Of a DNA stretch of 64,000 nucleotides, positions 14,501 through 27,400 are shown one piece after another; the first letter of the stretch is position 1; each line of letters opens with the position of its first letter. The notes beneath the pieces are model-generated. The model saw nothing but the letters and a program-made list of their open reading frames with translations. It searched no databases and was not told the origin of the DNA. The stretch spans positions 32,060,185-32,124,184 of the forward strand of contig CM019220.1 in NCBI GenBank assembly GCA_009741485.1, in the 5' to 3' direction. Both the position numbers and the translations under genes were made by a program. The DNA is from Malurus cyaneus samueli (Eukaryota > Chordata > Aves > Passeriformes > Maluridae).

Positions 14501-15701
14501 TCATGAATGGTGCAAGCACTTCCAGTGAACAGAGATCCACGCCTGGGCTGCCGTTCCCCTTTACTGACAACCTGGGTATCTGCCATCTTTGGCTGTTGTT
14601 GGGCTCTGCCAGTTAATTCAATAGCTCAGAAAAGCTTCTCTGTGGACCTGAGGAATAACATGGTGATGGGCAACTCAAGTGGCTTTTGAAGAACCCTTTT
14701 TGCATTGCTCAGCTGTGGAGCAGTGCTGTAGTTACAAAGCTTTTATTGTATAGGCCATTTGGGTTGTGTTCATACCCTTTAAGGAGTAGCTGGTGAATGC
14801 TACTGAGAACTGGGCTGCACGGTGTTTGTATCCCACCCATGGGGCTTTCCAGCTCCCCTTTCACTGGGAGCAGCTTAAACATGTTTTCCTGGGCAGTTCT
14901 TCTGGATATAAGCAATTGCTGAGCATTTTGCAGATGTGAAAACCTCACGGGGGTAAGGAGAATGGTCTGAGCATTCTTTATTTGAGGTTGAAAAGGACCC
15001 ACAGGAAATTTTGTGTGTTAAGCTGTGGCCTCTTCTGTGAAATCCTGGGAGAGCCAGGCTGTGTAACTGTAGGCCAATGGATGTGGGAAAGGCAGGGGAG
15101 TATTGAGAGGCAGGGGTAGAAGGAAAAACAGAATTAAGTGCTTGTTGGTGTGTAAGATCTAAGGTAAAGGGTGTACAAATGACGTGATGGGGAGGAAGGG
15201 AAGATAAAAAAACCTATTAAGCTTTTGTTGCAATGATAGTGCTCTGTGGAAAAGTTTCTTTTCTTCTTATTTAGTTAAAATATGTAATTGTTGAAAATTC
15301 ACACCATCACTAGAAGGTGAGTCATAAGATAATTGCAGCTGCTCTGCAGGATAGCTAATGTTTTAATAGAAGCAAAGGATCCTGACATCCTTTAAAAATG
15401 CTGCTTCCCAAAATACTGAAATGTACAACATGTACAATCTGTCTGGCTTTCCACATGTAATAAGGAGTATGTACTTCTCATACACGTGTGGACCATCAAA
15501 AGGCAGCTGTCCTTTGGCACTGCATCTCCTCATGTGGGCTCCCTGCTGCCAACGGGAGCAGTGCTGTTCTCCCAGAAAACACGGGGCAGGCAGCAGCAAA
15601 AAACCACAACAATTTCACTTAGTATCTGCTTGCTCTGAAAGGCTTTCACTGCTCTCATGCTAAAATAAAAATAGCTTCCTCTTCTACTGAGCACAGTAGC
15701 A

Positions 15702-15720
15702 TCTGCCTGCCGCAGGCAGA
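15702..15720. repeat. 19-bp near-perfect palindrome
   Basis: TCTGCCTGC at 15702-15710 and GCAGGCAGA at 15712-15720 are exact reverse complements around a single C. Such a compact GC-rich dyad could be a dimeric transcription-factor site, but no known consensus was matched. Confidence 0.75.
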
Positions 15721-16633
15721 CAGTGCCAGCGTCCAAATTATTGTGAACGCTCATTTGTTGGGCTGAAGAATTACTAAAAATGTTTTCAATGCACATAATG
15801 TAAATATGGAGTCATGTTTGTGGGTGATCAGGAGAGTGGCAGGACAGCTTAGATGACAGTTTGAAAAATGTGACTTTGTGTGAGGGTTTACTGAGGTTCT
15901 GGAGCCAAGCTCTGTTTGTAATAAGCTGCAAAGTGAAAAGCTCAGGAAAAGATGAATGTGAAGGATTTAGCATCAGGACACTTTGTCAGTGATTAATGGA
16001 GCTTGGCTACTTCTGCTACTTGGCAGTTTTACCTCTGTGCAGTGCCTGTTACCCTGTGGGCCATCTGAAATCACAGTGCCTGTGGCTGTTTGGACCCACA
16101 GCACAAACCAGGACAGAGTAAACAATTCTGGTGTCGTGCTGGTGGCTCAGCTTTTTTATCAAGTACATTACATATCCACTGTGACAGAAGCAGACATTTT
16201 CAGGTTTTTTTTTTTTTTAAATAACCTTAAAAGGCTGGGTTTGGAGGCACAACATCCTTTTGGACTGTTATAAATTGCTGTCGTTATCTTGGATGAAATG
16301 AATTTTGGAGTTCAGCTTCATCCCTCTGAAGGACACCATTTATTTGTTGTTATGCTGAAGCTTGCTTCAATTTTTAGCCTGGTGTCAGTCCTAATGTAAA
16401 TAAGGGAAGCTGCAGTGAAGGCACGGGACAAAGCTCCAGGCTGGGCTGGAAGGGGGAGAGCAGCACTGGCTGTGAGCTGGAGTGACCATCAGCAGGAGCC
16501 ACCACAGTGTTATCTGCCCCAAGTTTCTTTTTCTGGGCAATAGGGATTCCCCAGTGATGATGACAGGATAGGCTTGTGCTTCATGTCCCTTCTTGCTCCT
16601 GGGGGCTTTCCTGAGTATTTTTTATTCTCATCT

Positions 16634-16690
16634 AGGAGCTGGATTTCCATGATCCTCATGGATCCTTTGCAACTCAGGATATTCTATGAT
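16634..16690 (+). mobile_element. CR1-like LINE 3' end fragment
   Basis: The sequence runs AGGAGCTGG, then TGATCCTCATGGATCC, and ends with CAACTCAGGATATTCTATGA. That is the usual 3' terminus of bird CR1 retrotransposons, including the ATTCTATGA octamer unit. Only the last 60 or so bases are recognisable by eye; CR1 copies are normally 5'-truncated, and more of the upstream sequence may belong to it. No reverse-transcriptase reading frame is present. Confidence 0.7.
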
Positions 16691-19600
16691 TTAGTCTTTG
16701 CCAGTCATGACTCTTAAGTACAGATGAAGCCTGATTTTGCCATCAATATTGACAAACCTTTCCAGGTCAAAAAAGAATAATTCTTTTCTCAAAACTTTGG
16801 GCCTTGGTTATCAAGAATGGCAAGCCCAGTTGGATTTTGCACTCGTGCCTGAATCAAAAGCAATGGGTTTAGAGGCTCGCAGCTCTCAATGAAAATAACA
16901 CAGATGTGGAAACATCTCTATTTATGTTAGGAGAGAACACTTCCTCCTTGCCTGCTCCTCCCAACAGATCTCTGCAGCCCTGCCAGCCTTTTGTGGAAGA
17001 GGAGTGGTGGCTGCTGGCAGGCTGCCTCCAGAGGCTGCTGGGGATGCTCCTGGTGCCCTTGGGGAGCCGGAAGGTGGCTGAGAACCAAACCAGTCACTGC
17101 TGATTATTCCTGATACATCACAGAGTAAACCTCTCTGCAAGTTCAGGGCTGTGTTATTTTCATGGTTTTCAAAACCTCACGGTTCCAACAGACTGCAGAA
17201 ATTGTGCATAATGAGGAAAACCAGAGGTGAAAAAATAATTTCCTGCCACGCTACCTTGCAAGATGGTTCACTGGTCATACCTCTTTTAAGAGAGCACCTG
17301 GAATCGGAGAGAATGGACACCCACAGCTGCCAACACACCTCACCCTCAGCTGGGAGACCAAAACAATCAGGATTTCACTGTCCCTGCCAAGCTCCCAAGT
17401 TCTGTCCAGAGGGAGCACATAGACAGCTGGTGTCTCGAGCATTTCATTCCTTCAGAGGAAATCTGTCTTTCACACACACGCAGTGTCTGTCTTACTTGCC
17501 TGGGAGCTATGATTTTGCATTCTCCTTATTAGAGGTGTGTAATGAAAGGCTTTAAACAGTGTATCACATAATTATCTCTGCATAATTTAACTCCACTGCT
17601 GTGAGTATGGGAAAGTGTCTTCCCTTGCTCAATGTATTAGGGGAAATGCAATGTGTTAAACTCAGAATGGTAAAATTGTCTTTGTCTTACAGCAGGTCCA
17701 CATGAATGTTCACCAGAGCTTGCTTTGCTGTCCCTTTCCATTTTGTGCCATACTGGTGACAGCAGATTTTGCTAGAAAAGTTTCAGTGCAAAAAGAATAG
17801 CAGATCAAAGCTCTGGTTAGGGCTTGGTGGTTCCCGTTTTACTGCCTGCAGTGATATTATTGCATGACTATAATAGCATTGGTGGATGTTTCATCGTCCA
17901 TAAATTACAAAGAATTTTCAAAGGTTTGTTCAAGAGTGGGTGCTGGTGTGGTGTGAATGTGTCACAGTGTGTGCTGTGTGTCTGCCTGGGGCACTGGTGT
18001 GGGGGAGCCCAAATGTGATGCTACAGGCTCTGCTAACAGAGTAAGGAGCAGCTTAGCAGTATTTTCTTTCCATCGCCCTGGTGAATAGCTTCCTGTAGCA
18101 CCATTTGTTTTGGGATGAAAGCGTTCCTGTTCACTGATATGAGATGTTAAGAAAATACTCCTGTGTTTTGTTTCTAAGCTGATTAAAAATGTGGGGGAGA
18201 GGATATTCCCTTCTGGGTTTGGCAGTTCCAAAAATAACCGTGATTCAAATCTGCATGACTTTCATGTTGTCTCTGAGGTTTGGTCTGTCCAAGCAATTGA
18301 GAGCAACAAACATAGTACCAGGCTGTAAGTCTGTCCAAATTTGATAGCTGTGCTTTTCAGCCATGGTGGAACATGTCTTCTTTCTGAGGAGGTGTGCAGC
18401 TAGTGCATGATGTAGTGATGCATTCAGGCTTTATCTTTGCTTCTGAAGCTCTGGACACGATGGGTCCCTTTGATTGTTCTACCAGTGTAGTGGTGCCAGA
18501 TTGTAATTTGCTCCCAGTGGAGTTAAAAGCTTTCCTGACCTCAGTGAGAAGAGGATTCTGTTCTTTACAGCTTTGCACTTCAGTGGGATAAAGTAGACTG
18601 TTCAGGCACTTGCAGACCATACAAATCCTATCACTTTTCTTTGTGAATAAACAATTTGCTCGTTCTTTTATTCAGGGCCAGAGTAGCTTAAATAGCTTTT
18701 ATTGTATTTACAAAGGAGCTCTGCTGTCTTCATCAGCAATAACAAGTTGCCATTAACTGCTCTGGGCAGCAATTTTATCATTAGGTGTTTTATTAAACAC
18801 AGGTTTAAATTTATTCTTATTTCCACCTTCCTTGTGGTACACACCTCTCCTAGATATACAAGAATCATGGTTTTTCCTCTGGTGTCACTCTGATTTTCCT
18901 GCCACTCTTCCAGTTCTGCCTTCACTTCTCTCACTACTGCTCTTTTACCTCTTTTACCAGAACTCTGAGCCCTGGGTGCTGCTGGGGTGGATGTGGGAGA
19001 GTGGAGGTGCAGTGTTAGGTACCTCATGTGCTTATGTGCTCTAGCAGGGAATGGGATATCATAACCCAAGGGAACCTGTTGAGACTCTGTGTTTCTAACT
19101 TCATCCATCGTGTGTGGAAAAATGCCCAAGAAAGGGCTCTGAAGGTTATTTTCTTCAATCTGTACGTAGTATCTGCTAATCTGTTGTGGGGTTTTTTTTT
19201 GTAAAACTTAGGCTATATTGTGTTACTGTGTTGCCCAGAAAGAACTCCCCTATTTTGTGCCTGTTGGTTGTAGTACAGTTTCCATTTGTGCTCTGATGTT
19301 CCAGCACTGCTAATGATGGACTAGTGATGTTTAATTATTTGAGTTCTCCCAACTGAAACCCATGTACTCTTCCTTAATCTTTGTTTAAACACCTCAGTGC
19401 GTTATGCAACTTACTCTTAATCAGTCAGCTTCTCCCAGTTACTCTTAATCCAGTTCAAATGCTTTCATACACTGCAATTTCACTTAAATTCTACAAGAGA
19501 TGAAGAGTTTGCCCTTATTACTTGTCAGCTGGGTAAACTGAAAAGATAGATCACTTTGACTCTCTGAGCTCCACTGAGGGCTTCTCTTGCCTTTGGTATG

Positions 19601-20101
19601 GCATCCAACCTGTCCTGGTTTGTAGGTCAGTGTGTGGCCTTTTTGCTGCTTCTGCTTGTGAATATGAAGCACAGTAACTGTTCATTTTCAGAGGATTTCT
19701 CTGTTAGATTCAATTTTCAGTCACTTACATGCTCAGAGTATCTGACCTAGCCTGTTTGTTGGCTGTTCTCAAAGGTTTGGTTCAGGTGTTTTTCAAGGGC
19801 CTCAAAATTCTTTTTAATATCTTTCAATTTTTGCCTGTTTTAAGATGTCTATGCTCTGCTTTTAACCTGACAGAGGGAAAACAATTTTCACAGCTTCTGC
19901 TACGTAGCTGTCAGTTTTTGTATCAGAGAGGCTTGGGGGTTGCTGTGTTGTGAGGGATGACTCCCACTATTTCAAAATGATGACAGGGAAAGTTTAGGAA
20001 TGCTGAACGACACAAAAATTGGCATGCTTTCCTCCAGCAGAAATTAGAAACCAGTCTTCTGGCATTTCAGAAATGTCAGCTTCATGTTACTACTAGAACA
20101 C

Positions 20102-20122
20102 TTTTTTTTTTTTTTTTTTTTT
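20102..20122. repeat. Poly-T tract (21 T)
   Basis: An uninterrupted run of T lies between AGAACAC and GCATATGC. No retrogene or SINE body was recognised beside it. Confidence 0.85.
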
Positions 20123-22850
20123 GCATATGCTGAAAATCAGATATTTAACCTCAAATGAAATTTGGAAGGACTTCTTTACTCGAGCATCAGTCACCATGTT
20201 ATTTCAGATAAGGCTTATGAATTAGAAGAAATGTTTTATGCCAGGGTGTAATAATTTCAGGTTTGTGGGTGGATTGGCCTCAGGATGCACAGATTTTGAA
20301 TTGTTCTGTAGTCTGAGATATGTGAGCAGATTCTGAAGTAAAATATAATCTTGGCTGAAATGAACAGTTTTTAAAAACAAATTCTTAAGTGTTGTGTGAG
20401 TTTGGTAAACCACTTTAAAAGGGGGTTTAGAACATGCAAATGTTAATAAGCGATCTGATTGTTTTAAGGCTTTGAGTATTTGCAGCACCAGCTGTAGTCT
20501 ATGGTTTTAATATGGAGATATAACATGGAGAAAGATGCATGGCTTTGCCTTTCCAGATGAAAATGTCTGTCTTAACTTGTCCCCCTACATTTGTGTAAAC
20601 CAAACCTTAACTAATATTGATGTTTGTGTTGTTTGGCTTTTTTTTTCTTTACCCCCAAAGCTGCGATACTCTGTGTAATGAACTACCAACTTACCTACAT
20701 ATAAATTCTGCAGAGGCAGAGTTAGGCAAGTGTTTGTGGTCAACACTGGTTTGTTTTCCTTGTTAACTGAAACATGGGGTTTATTCCTTCCTATTTCTAA
20801 ATGGATTGGGTTAAGAGAAATTTCCTGTCGGAAGGTAACACGAATGAGCATGGGAGAACAAGCTTCTTCAAGTCTTGTTTTCCTATGCCTGTGTGTTCAT
20901 TTGTTTCAGAAGCAGCGCAATAATAGCCTGTTTTCCTCCTTATCTGCTGAAGATCCAAGCTGCAGCTGTCCAGGAGGTCCTGTCTGGATCAGAGGGTGTG
21001 GCTGGCAGGACATGGGTTGGGCATTCCTGAAGACACCATGTGCCTGGAGCTGCACATTCCTTGTGTTCATTCTGTGTGCTGCCACATCCATGTTTGCCTT
21101 CATCCCTCCCTAGCAGCTGCTGCTTATGCCCATTTGTCTGTATTTCATAGCAAATGCGTAGCTCATTTTACATAAATCTTCCCTACCCATCCTCCCAGGA
21201 TGTTCCTAAGTATCCAAACTAAATAAAAAAAGCCATGCAAAATGAGCGACATTTGGCTAATGAACACCTCCCTGCAAGATTTTACACCAAGCACATTTCC
21301 CTGAAAAAAAGTCTATTTGGCAAGGAGTGGGATTCTTGGAAAGAAATACTAATGATGTACTAAACAGGGGAAGCTGTGTGTGCGTGTGCTTTGGAAAAGT
21401 GAGAATAGCCTTTTAAAATCTTCGTTTCCTAGGAAATTAGAAACGTTTTCATGCTTTGCAACTTGAGCTCAAGCAGAATTTAGGTAGGGGAGTGTGTCTC
21501 AGAGTCAGCAATGGTGTGAAGGAATAAAAGAGCAAGAGAGATGAATCTGTGGAGTGTAGTTGTGAACAAGTGTGGCATGAAGAATAGATGCCAACTCTGT
21601 TAGCAGAAAGAAAAGCTTTTGTCTCTCATTTCTACAGACATGTCCTGGAAGGCACTTGCTGCTGTGGACAAGAGGAACCTGCAGCATTAACAGCATGCAG
21701 AGAGACTGTTTTGACACAGAGAAAGCACTAGGTGGTTGTTGTTTCCTGTAAAAACTAAAATCGAGGGAAAACATGCCTCAGGAATAGGGAGAAAAAAGCC
21801 CAAATCAAGTTCAGCTGAAGTGTTCCCCCCCAAAAAATGGAGGTGGCTAGTGGGACAAGCTCACTTTAATCACTGAACATTTGGAAAACTATCCTATGGA
21901 TTGAAAGAAGCAGTGAAGATGTTGATAGGAATTAGATAAAATAATTCAAACAGCTCACGCTACTTGGAAGGAGAAAGTTGTGCTTAATTGGTATCTTTGT
22001 TGTCTCCCATATTGGTGTGGAGTGGCAGAACATGAACATGGTAGAAGATTCAGGTATTTGGATGACCTTTGCCTTCATCCTGCTGCGCCAGCATCATCAG
22101 AGGAAGGGGAGCAGCAGCACCCTGCCTGAGTGGAAGCCTCCAGGGCCAGGACATGGTGCTTCCCTGCTCAGAGAGTGGCTGAAGGAATCACTTCCCAAGC
22201 AGCTGGAGGCACAAGAGCCCTGGAGGGAACTGTGCTTTCTTCTCTTTCTGGCTCCTAAGCTTTTTTTGGGCTGAAGATACACATAGGAGAGGAAAACATG
22301 ATCCTAAGTAGAAATCCCTTGAATTTTCCATGAGATATTGAGGAAGGGTCAGAGGTTCTGGGAAGGAATTTCCAGTATTTTGATCAGCGAATAAAATACA
22401 ATTTATTTGTGAGCTTTTGTTTCATTTCCTGTTTTTGAGATTACTAAGGGATTTGCAATAAGGAGATGGCTATTCCAGCTCAGTTTGTCTTCAGACCTTT
22501 GGTGCTGGAGGTATACTCTGTTTACGGAACTACAGTTGACCTTTTTTAAATAAACTAAAAGCACTGGAAATGTATTTCTGCCTTGCAGAGTTCAGGATGT
22601 CCTATCTAGAACATACATTCATTTGAATAGCCTAACAGTCACAGTAATTGCAGTTATTTTTCAGCTTCCAGTGTTCTTTTTAGAAGAGTTTTGGAGGGAC
22701 ACTGGACCTGCAGAACCTGTTATTGCAACGAAAAACCCAAGCAATCAGTCAGCAAAGAAGTGCTTGCAAAGTTGATGCATTGCACCTGAATGCCCCAGTG
22801 CAGAAGTGGCTGGGGCAGGTGTCAGTTTTGCATTCTCCTGGTAGTCCCTG

Positions 22851-23425
22851 TGATCCAAAAATGATCTGAGCAAGACTCCACAACTTATATAATTTGAAGT
22901 TGTGAAGTAGGTATGTTTATTGCAGCGCTGGGTGAGCGGGAGGTACTCCTCAAAGCCGCACACACCCCAGCACGGGTATCGCTTGGTATATATCAGGTTA
23001 CATGTTACACATTCACCGAGTTTCAAAATTCGCTTATACATATTCATGACCTATCCCTGCTTCATATTATCATGAGTTTAAAAGTCATTTCCATATGCTC
23101 ACCTGCGCAGTGTTATTTGGTAGTGGGCTCCGGGGGTCTTGGGAAGAAGTAAAATACTCATCCTCTCGTCTTGAACTTTTCACTTTTCTGTCTTGTGCAT
23201 GCTCCCTGATCCCTGGCCCAAGTCCAAACAACAACTCTGGTTTTGCCAGAGCAGGGGTTCCACGAACACAAGCTGGGTCACAGTCCCTGCTTTTATCAAT
23301 AATCTTTTACTTCTCATTCTGCTTTGACAAACACAATCAATGTTAAGTAAGCAATATACACTGTCTAGCAAGCAGTTTCTAACAAGTTACCCTGTAACTT
23401 CTAACTTCTCTGCATCACCTGTTCA
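22851..23425 (-). mobile_element. Solo retroviral LTR, minus orientation (boundaries approximate)
   Basis: Read on the minus strand, this block has the order expected of a retroviral LTR. It starts near TGAACAGGTGATGC, has a TATATA box (complement of 22987-22992), a polyadenylation signal AATAAA (complement of TTTATT at 22916-22921) about 66 bases further on, and ends near TTTTTGGATCA. The TATA-to-AATAAA spacing implies a short R region. The block also differs in texture from its surroundings, with CpGs such as GCAGCGCTGG. No gag, pol or env frame adjoins it, so it is likely a solo LTR left after recombination. I could not find a convincing target-site duplication, so the ends may be off by several bases. 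Assignment to a bird endogenous retrovirus is by general resemblance, not by a search. Confidence 0.65.
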
Positions 23426-24434
23426 GGTGTCCACCACCCTTCTTCTCACAAGGCGGTGATGGCCTTTTCCGAGGAAACACAGTGGGCTGGACACAGTCCT
23501 GAGCATCTGCGTGAGGAAGAAGTTTATGGTTGTGCTGACCAGAGCAGGCCCTTGGGCAGGATGGGGAATGGCCCATGGGAAGCTGAAGGTTCCTGGTGGG
23601 ATGCTGGTGGCTCCTGGCTGGCACTGAGTGCTGCCCTGGCTGTGGGAGAAGTGCACTGAGCAGTGCTGCTGCCATGAGCCCCAGTTCACTGAGGCCCTCA
23701 GGCCTCCCTTTCCCCAACCCTGGATGGATCTTGAGGTCGTAGGCTTGTGTTTGATGTTACAGCCTTGGTTTTCTTTTCTTTCAGTACAATCCTACTAATG
23801 AAATTTGTCAGTGAAGTCTTCCTACTTTGCACCCTTTTCTTCAACAGCCTGTGCCAGAAACTAGCTTGTGGTAAAGAAAACTTCCTGTTTTGCTTGATGT
23901 TGTCTTGCTGAGTCTCCTGTTCTCTCCACGCTGGCAGAGGTGCATAAAGCTGTCTAATTTGAAAAGTGTTCCGAAAGTGAACTTTGGGTTTCAGTAACTG
24001 GTTGAAATTCTCTTTAGCAGATTACGAAGAAATGGAAGTTCATTGAGATATCTGTTGAGTGTCCCATGCCTTAAATATTTCTAGATGAAAAGATAAATAT
24101 GACTGAGTTGTAGAACTATCAGTAAGTAACCTGATCAGAATTGTTAGACGTATGAGTGATAGATTGTATTTTGATAGAGGCAAAACAAATAATTCTGATG
24201 AAATTTGGCTGTCTTGGGCTTTCTGAAGCTGGTGCTGCCCTCATAGCTTGATTTGGTTTTGTTGTTGGGTTTGTTTGGGTTTTTTGTTTGTTTTTTTTTG
24301 GTGATTTTTTTTTCCAAAACTCCTGGGAGATGTGAGAAGAGTTCTCCCTCAACTTTGAAGAAGAAGAATATACGTCAATAAGGACAATATAGGATCAAAC
24401 AAAAGAGGCAGGGGGAAACAAACATAGAAAGATT

Positions 24435-24487
24435 AAAAAAAAAAAAGCTTTTTTTTTTTTTTTTTTTTTTTATTTTATTTTATTTTA
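24435..24487. repeat. A12-GC-T23 palindromic homopolymer followed by a TATTT microsatellite
   Basis: Twelve A (24435-24446) are followed by GC and then 23 T (24449-24471), giving a 26-base perfect palindrome at 24435-24460. It continues into about three units of ATTTT. It may derive from two oppositely oriented poly-A tails or from slippage. Length calls in such tracts are often unreliable. Confidence 0.8.
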
Positions 24488-27400
24488 AGGAATTTTTTTC
24501 ACTTAAAAATAATTTTGTTGAGCTGTCTGTTGAAATCAGCAGATTTGCAAGAACTTGAAGACAGAACATTTTCTTAATGCATTTTTAATTCCAAACTCTT
24601 AAAAGTATATGTACTTTTTTAATAGAAAGGAACCTTTCATTTCAAGGTATTTGCAAAGACGTTTTGTGGACAGTTGAATAATCTAAAGTCATCTGTAATT
24701 TCTTTCCTTCTGACATTTTACTTAACTTTCCACATTTTGGAGAAAAATGCCTTTGGATGAGCAATCTCTTTTTACTCCTATTAAATTCTACGTGAAGGTG
24801 TAAATGTATATAATTAGAGACTTGGGGACAGGCTATGAAATAGAAAATGAGAGAGCAAGACTTCTCAATTTCTGAAATGATCTCAGTATCATCCACTAAT
24901 TAAAGTGACCTTAGTAGCCAGGATGTTGTGTGGCTCTGAGAGCTCTGCAGCATCTCTGGACAAGCATGGGGCAGAGGGAGCTTAAGGCAAAGCTTTTGGC
25001 TCTTACAGGAATGGAGTCCTGAAAGTCTAAGTATATAAAGTATATTAAAAACACCATGGCTCTTTCAAGAAGGTGCACCTTAATTGAGTGCATGCCAGAA
25101 GATTATGGTGGTAGGCAAAGTTTAGTGTAAAGCAGACCATTATTTTTTGTGGGGTGAGGACAAATATACTGTCACACCTGCAGCTCAACAGGAGTTACTT
25201 TTTATAAAATGTGTTTGTCCATAAATTGTGTTGATCTTCATTTCAAATCAGCAGCAATGTGCTTAACAGACTAAGTAAAATGTGAATACCCACTTGACAG
25301 ATCAGAAAGGCTCTGTTGTCTTTTTATTTGTTCACACAGGCTCCTGCTGAAAGCGGATGCTTTTTGTTATACACAATTTTGAAATAGCTTTTAATAACCT
25401 GACCTTAGGCCTCACATGTTGTACTTAAGTAGTAGAAGCCTAAGTCAGATTAAGAGATGATTTCTTTACAGGGTAAGAAGTTCTGTTTTGTTATCTGTAA
25501 AGAACTTACAGTAAATGCAAACCCAGGTGTAAGAATGCTGAGGCACTATGCAGGGTGTGGTAAGCAGCAGTTACAGTAGAGATGCTCCAGATAGGAGAAT
25601 GTAGATTCTTTATCTTGCTGCTTTCTTGACACTCTTGGTGTGGCTACAGTAACCTCTGCCTGTGCTAGTGAGAGTTGGGGTTCCCAGGGAATGTACACCA
25701 TATATTTTCAGTACATTTAGAGTGTCAGTGTCAGTTAGTGCATTAATGTCAGTTGGCTTGGAAAAACAAACTGAATGCTTTTGAAGAGAATCCTGTAACT
25801 CTATTTTTCACGAGAACGCTGCATTTTCCTAGAAATGTCAATTAACACCCACAAAATTTTGATTTATTAAGCTCGTTGACTAGGGTGTTGGTGTTTATCC
25901 TGCTGTAAGTAGTCACCTGGAATGAAGTACTACACAGGTGTTAGGCACGTGGAGCTGAAAGAATGTGTGTATATCCCTGTGTAGACCTTCATCTTTTAAA
26001 AATGTTTGTGCTGGTCCATACCTGAGGTTTGGCCCTCCAGATGGCCCAGTGCTTTTTGTTGATGCAGACTTCAGTTGGGTGGTGCTCTGCAAATTTAATG
26101 GAATAATATGGACTTAATTGACACTCAGGGATTGCTGTTTTCTCTTTTACCCCTTCTGATGGAGAGGTTTAAGGGACATTGAGCCATGTCTTTGGGGAAG
26201 ATGGGAATGCTGACATGATAGATGACCATCCCCAGAGCTTGAGTAGGTCATGGCTGTCCTTGGGGGAAAGCAGTATTACCTTGGCAGAATATCCATGTGT
26301 TATTTTCATACCTTAGCTGTGTATTCTGGTTTCCTTTTGCATTATTGGCAGTGTGTAACAAGGCACATCACTAATGCTTGTCTTGTGAACCCTCATCAGT
26401 CAAAGCCACATTTGCAAGGAGCAGAGGATGATGGACCATCCCAGAACAGTCAGGCTGGATGGACTTCATAAACCCCACGGAAATAATTATTTAGTTGTGT
26501 GATAACTAAATGCTACTAAAATTATTTTTGTAATGACTTACTTACATTTGCATTGCCATGGGTCTGTGTCCCTGCCACAGCAGGAAGCACTCTCATCCTG
26601 TAGGAATGGTCCACTGCTGGGAGAGTGCATGCAGAGGAGGGACACAGAGCCTCCTCCCCAGCTGTGCCCCTCTTCATCCTGGTGTGCCTTTCCCTTGCCT
26701 CCCACCTGTGCACCCTGGTGCCAGCACTGAGTGGAGCAAGGCAGAAATTCATCTGGAAGGGAAATTGTTCAGCCTGAGTAGGCAAATAGAAGGAAACTGT
26801 CTCACTGACTGTGGTGCTTTAATCTCTTTTTATGAGCTACCTGGAGTGCAGAGCCCTTTATTTGACCCACCATCAGAGCTGGCAGGGGCACAGCAGGGTC
26901 TCTGCTAGTTTGAGCAGAAGGATTTACTGGCTTTTGCCAGCTGCCTTCCCCTTGGCAAGTCTCCCTGTGAGCACAACCAAGAGCAGGGTGTCCCGGTGTG
27001 TGCAGCTGGATGCAGCCCCCGGGCAGCCTGGCAGCAGCTGTTATCTGAGTCTGCACTGTGCCGGGGCTGGGCTGAGCTCCTGCTGCCACTTCTGCTCTTG
27101 GAAAGCTCTGTGCACTCCACAGAGTGGCAGATGGGTGGGAGCCATGCCCTGTTTCCTGAAGGTTCCATCCTGCAGGCCCTTGTGTGGGCCAGGGGCTTCC
27201 TTCTCCTCACTGCGCACTGGCACAGTGCCTGCTGAAACTCTGCTTTGTACACGGGCTTCATTTAATCTGTATGAAAGGAAATGGTGCATTCTTGTTTGCT
27301 GTTCACCTTCCTGTGTCCTCCTGCAATTACTCCCTCATCCCTGTTGAGCTGCAGCCCTTAAGCTGGGCTTTGCCATTCCCTTGGCAGATGGGTTCCAGCT

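Larger units (their letters stand above)
1..22850 (+). other. PLCL1 intron 1, first segment: noncoding, no gene seen
   Basis: I see no coding exon, RNA gene or CpG island here. Open frames are at most about 160 codons, occur on both strands, overlap each other and lack recognisable protein motifs. The assignment to intron 1 is inferred: exon 2 lies downstream on the + strand, first introns of vertebrate PLCL1 genes are very long, and nothing here resembles the Gly/Ala/Arg-rich N-terminal exon. Recognisable contents are a CR1-like 3' end near 16660, an inverted repeat at 1605-1655, an imperfect one near 10305-10367, a short palindrome at 15702-15720, a 23-base tandem duplication at 9097-9138, and poly-T runs at 11501-11516 and 20102-20122. 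A separate upstream gene with small exons cannot be wholly excluded by eye. Confidence 0.7.

Noticed and set aside
26832..27347. Open frame of 171 codons on + in a GC-rich block
   Set aside because: Opposite-strand frames of similar length cover the same bases, and no domain or splice context supports it. Kept only as a composition finding.
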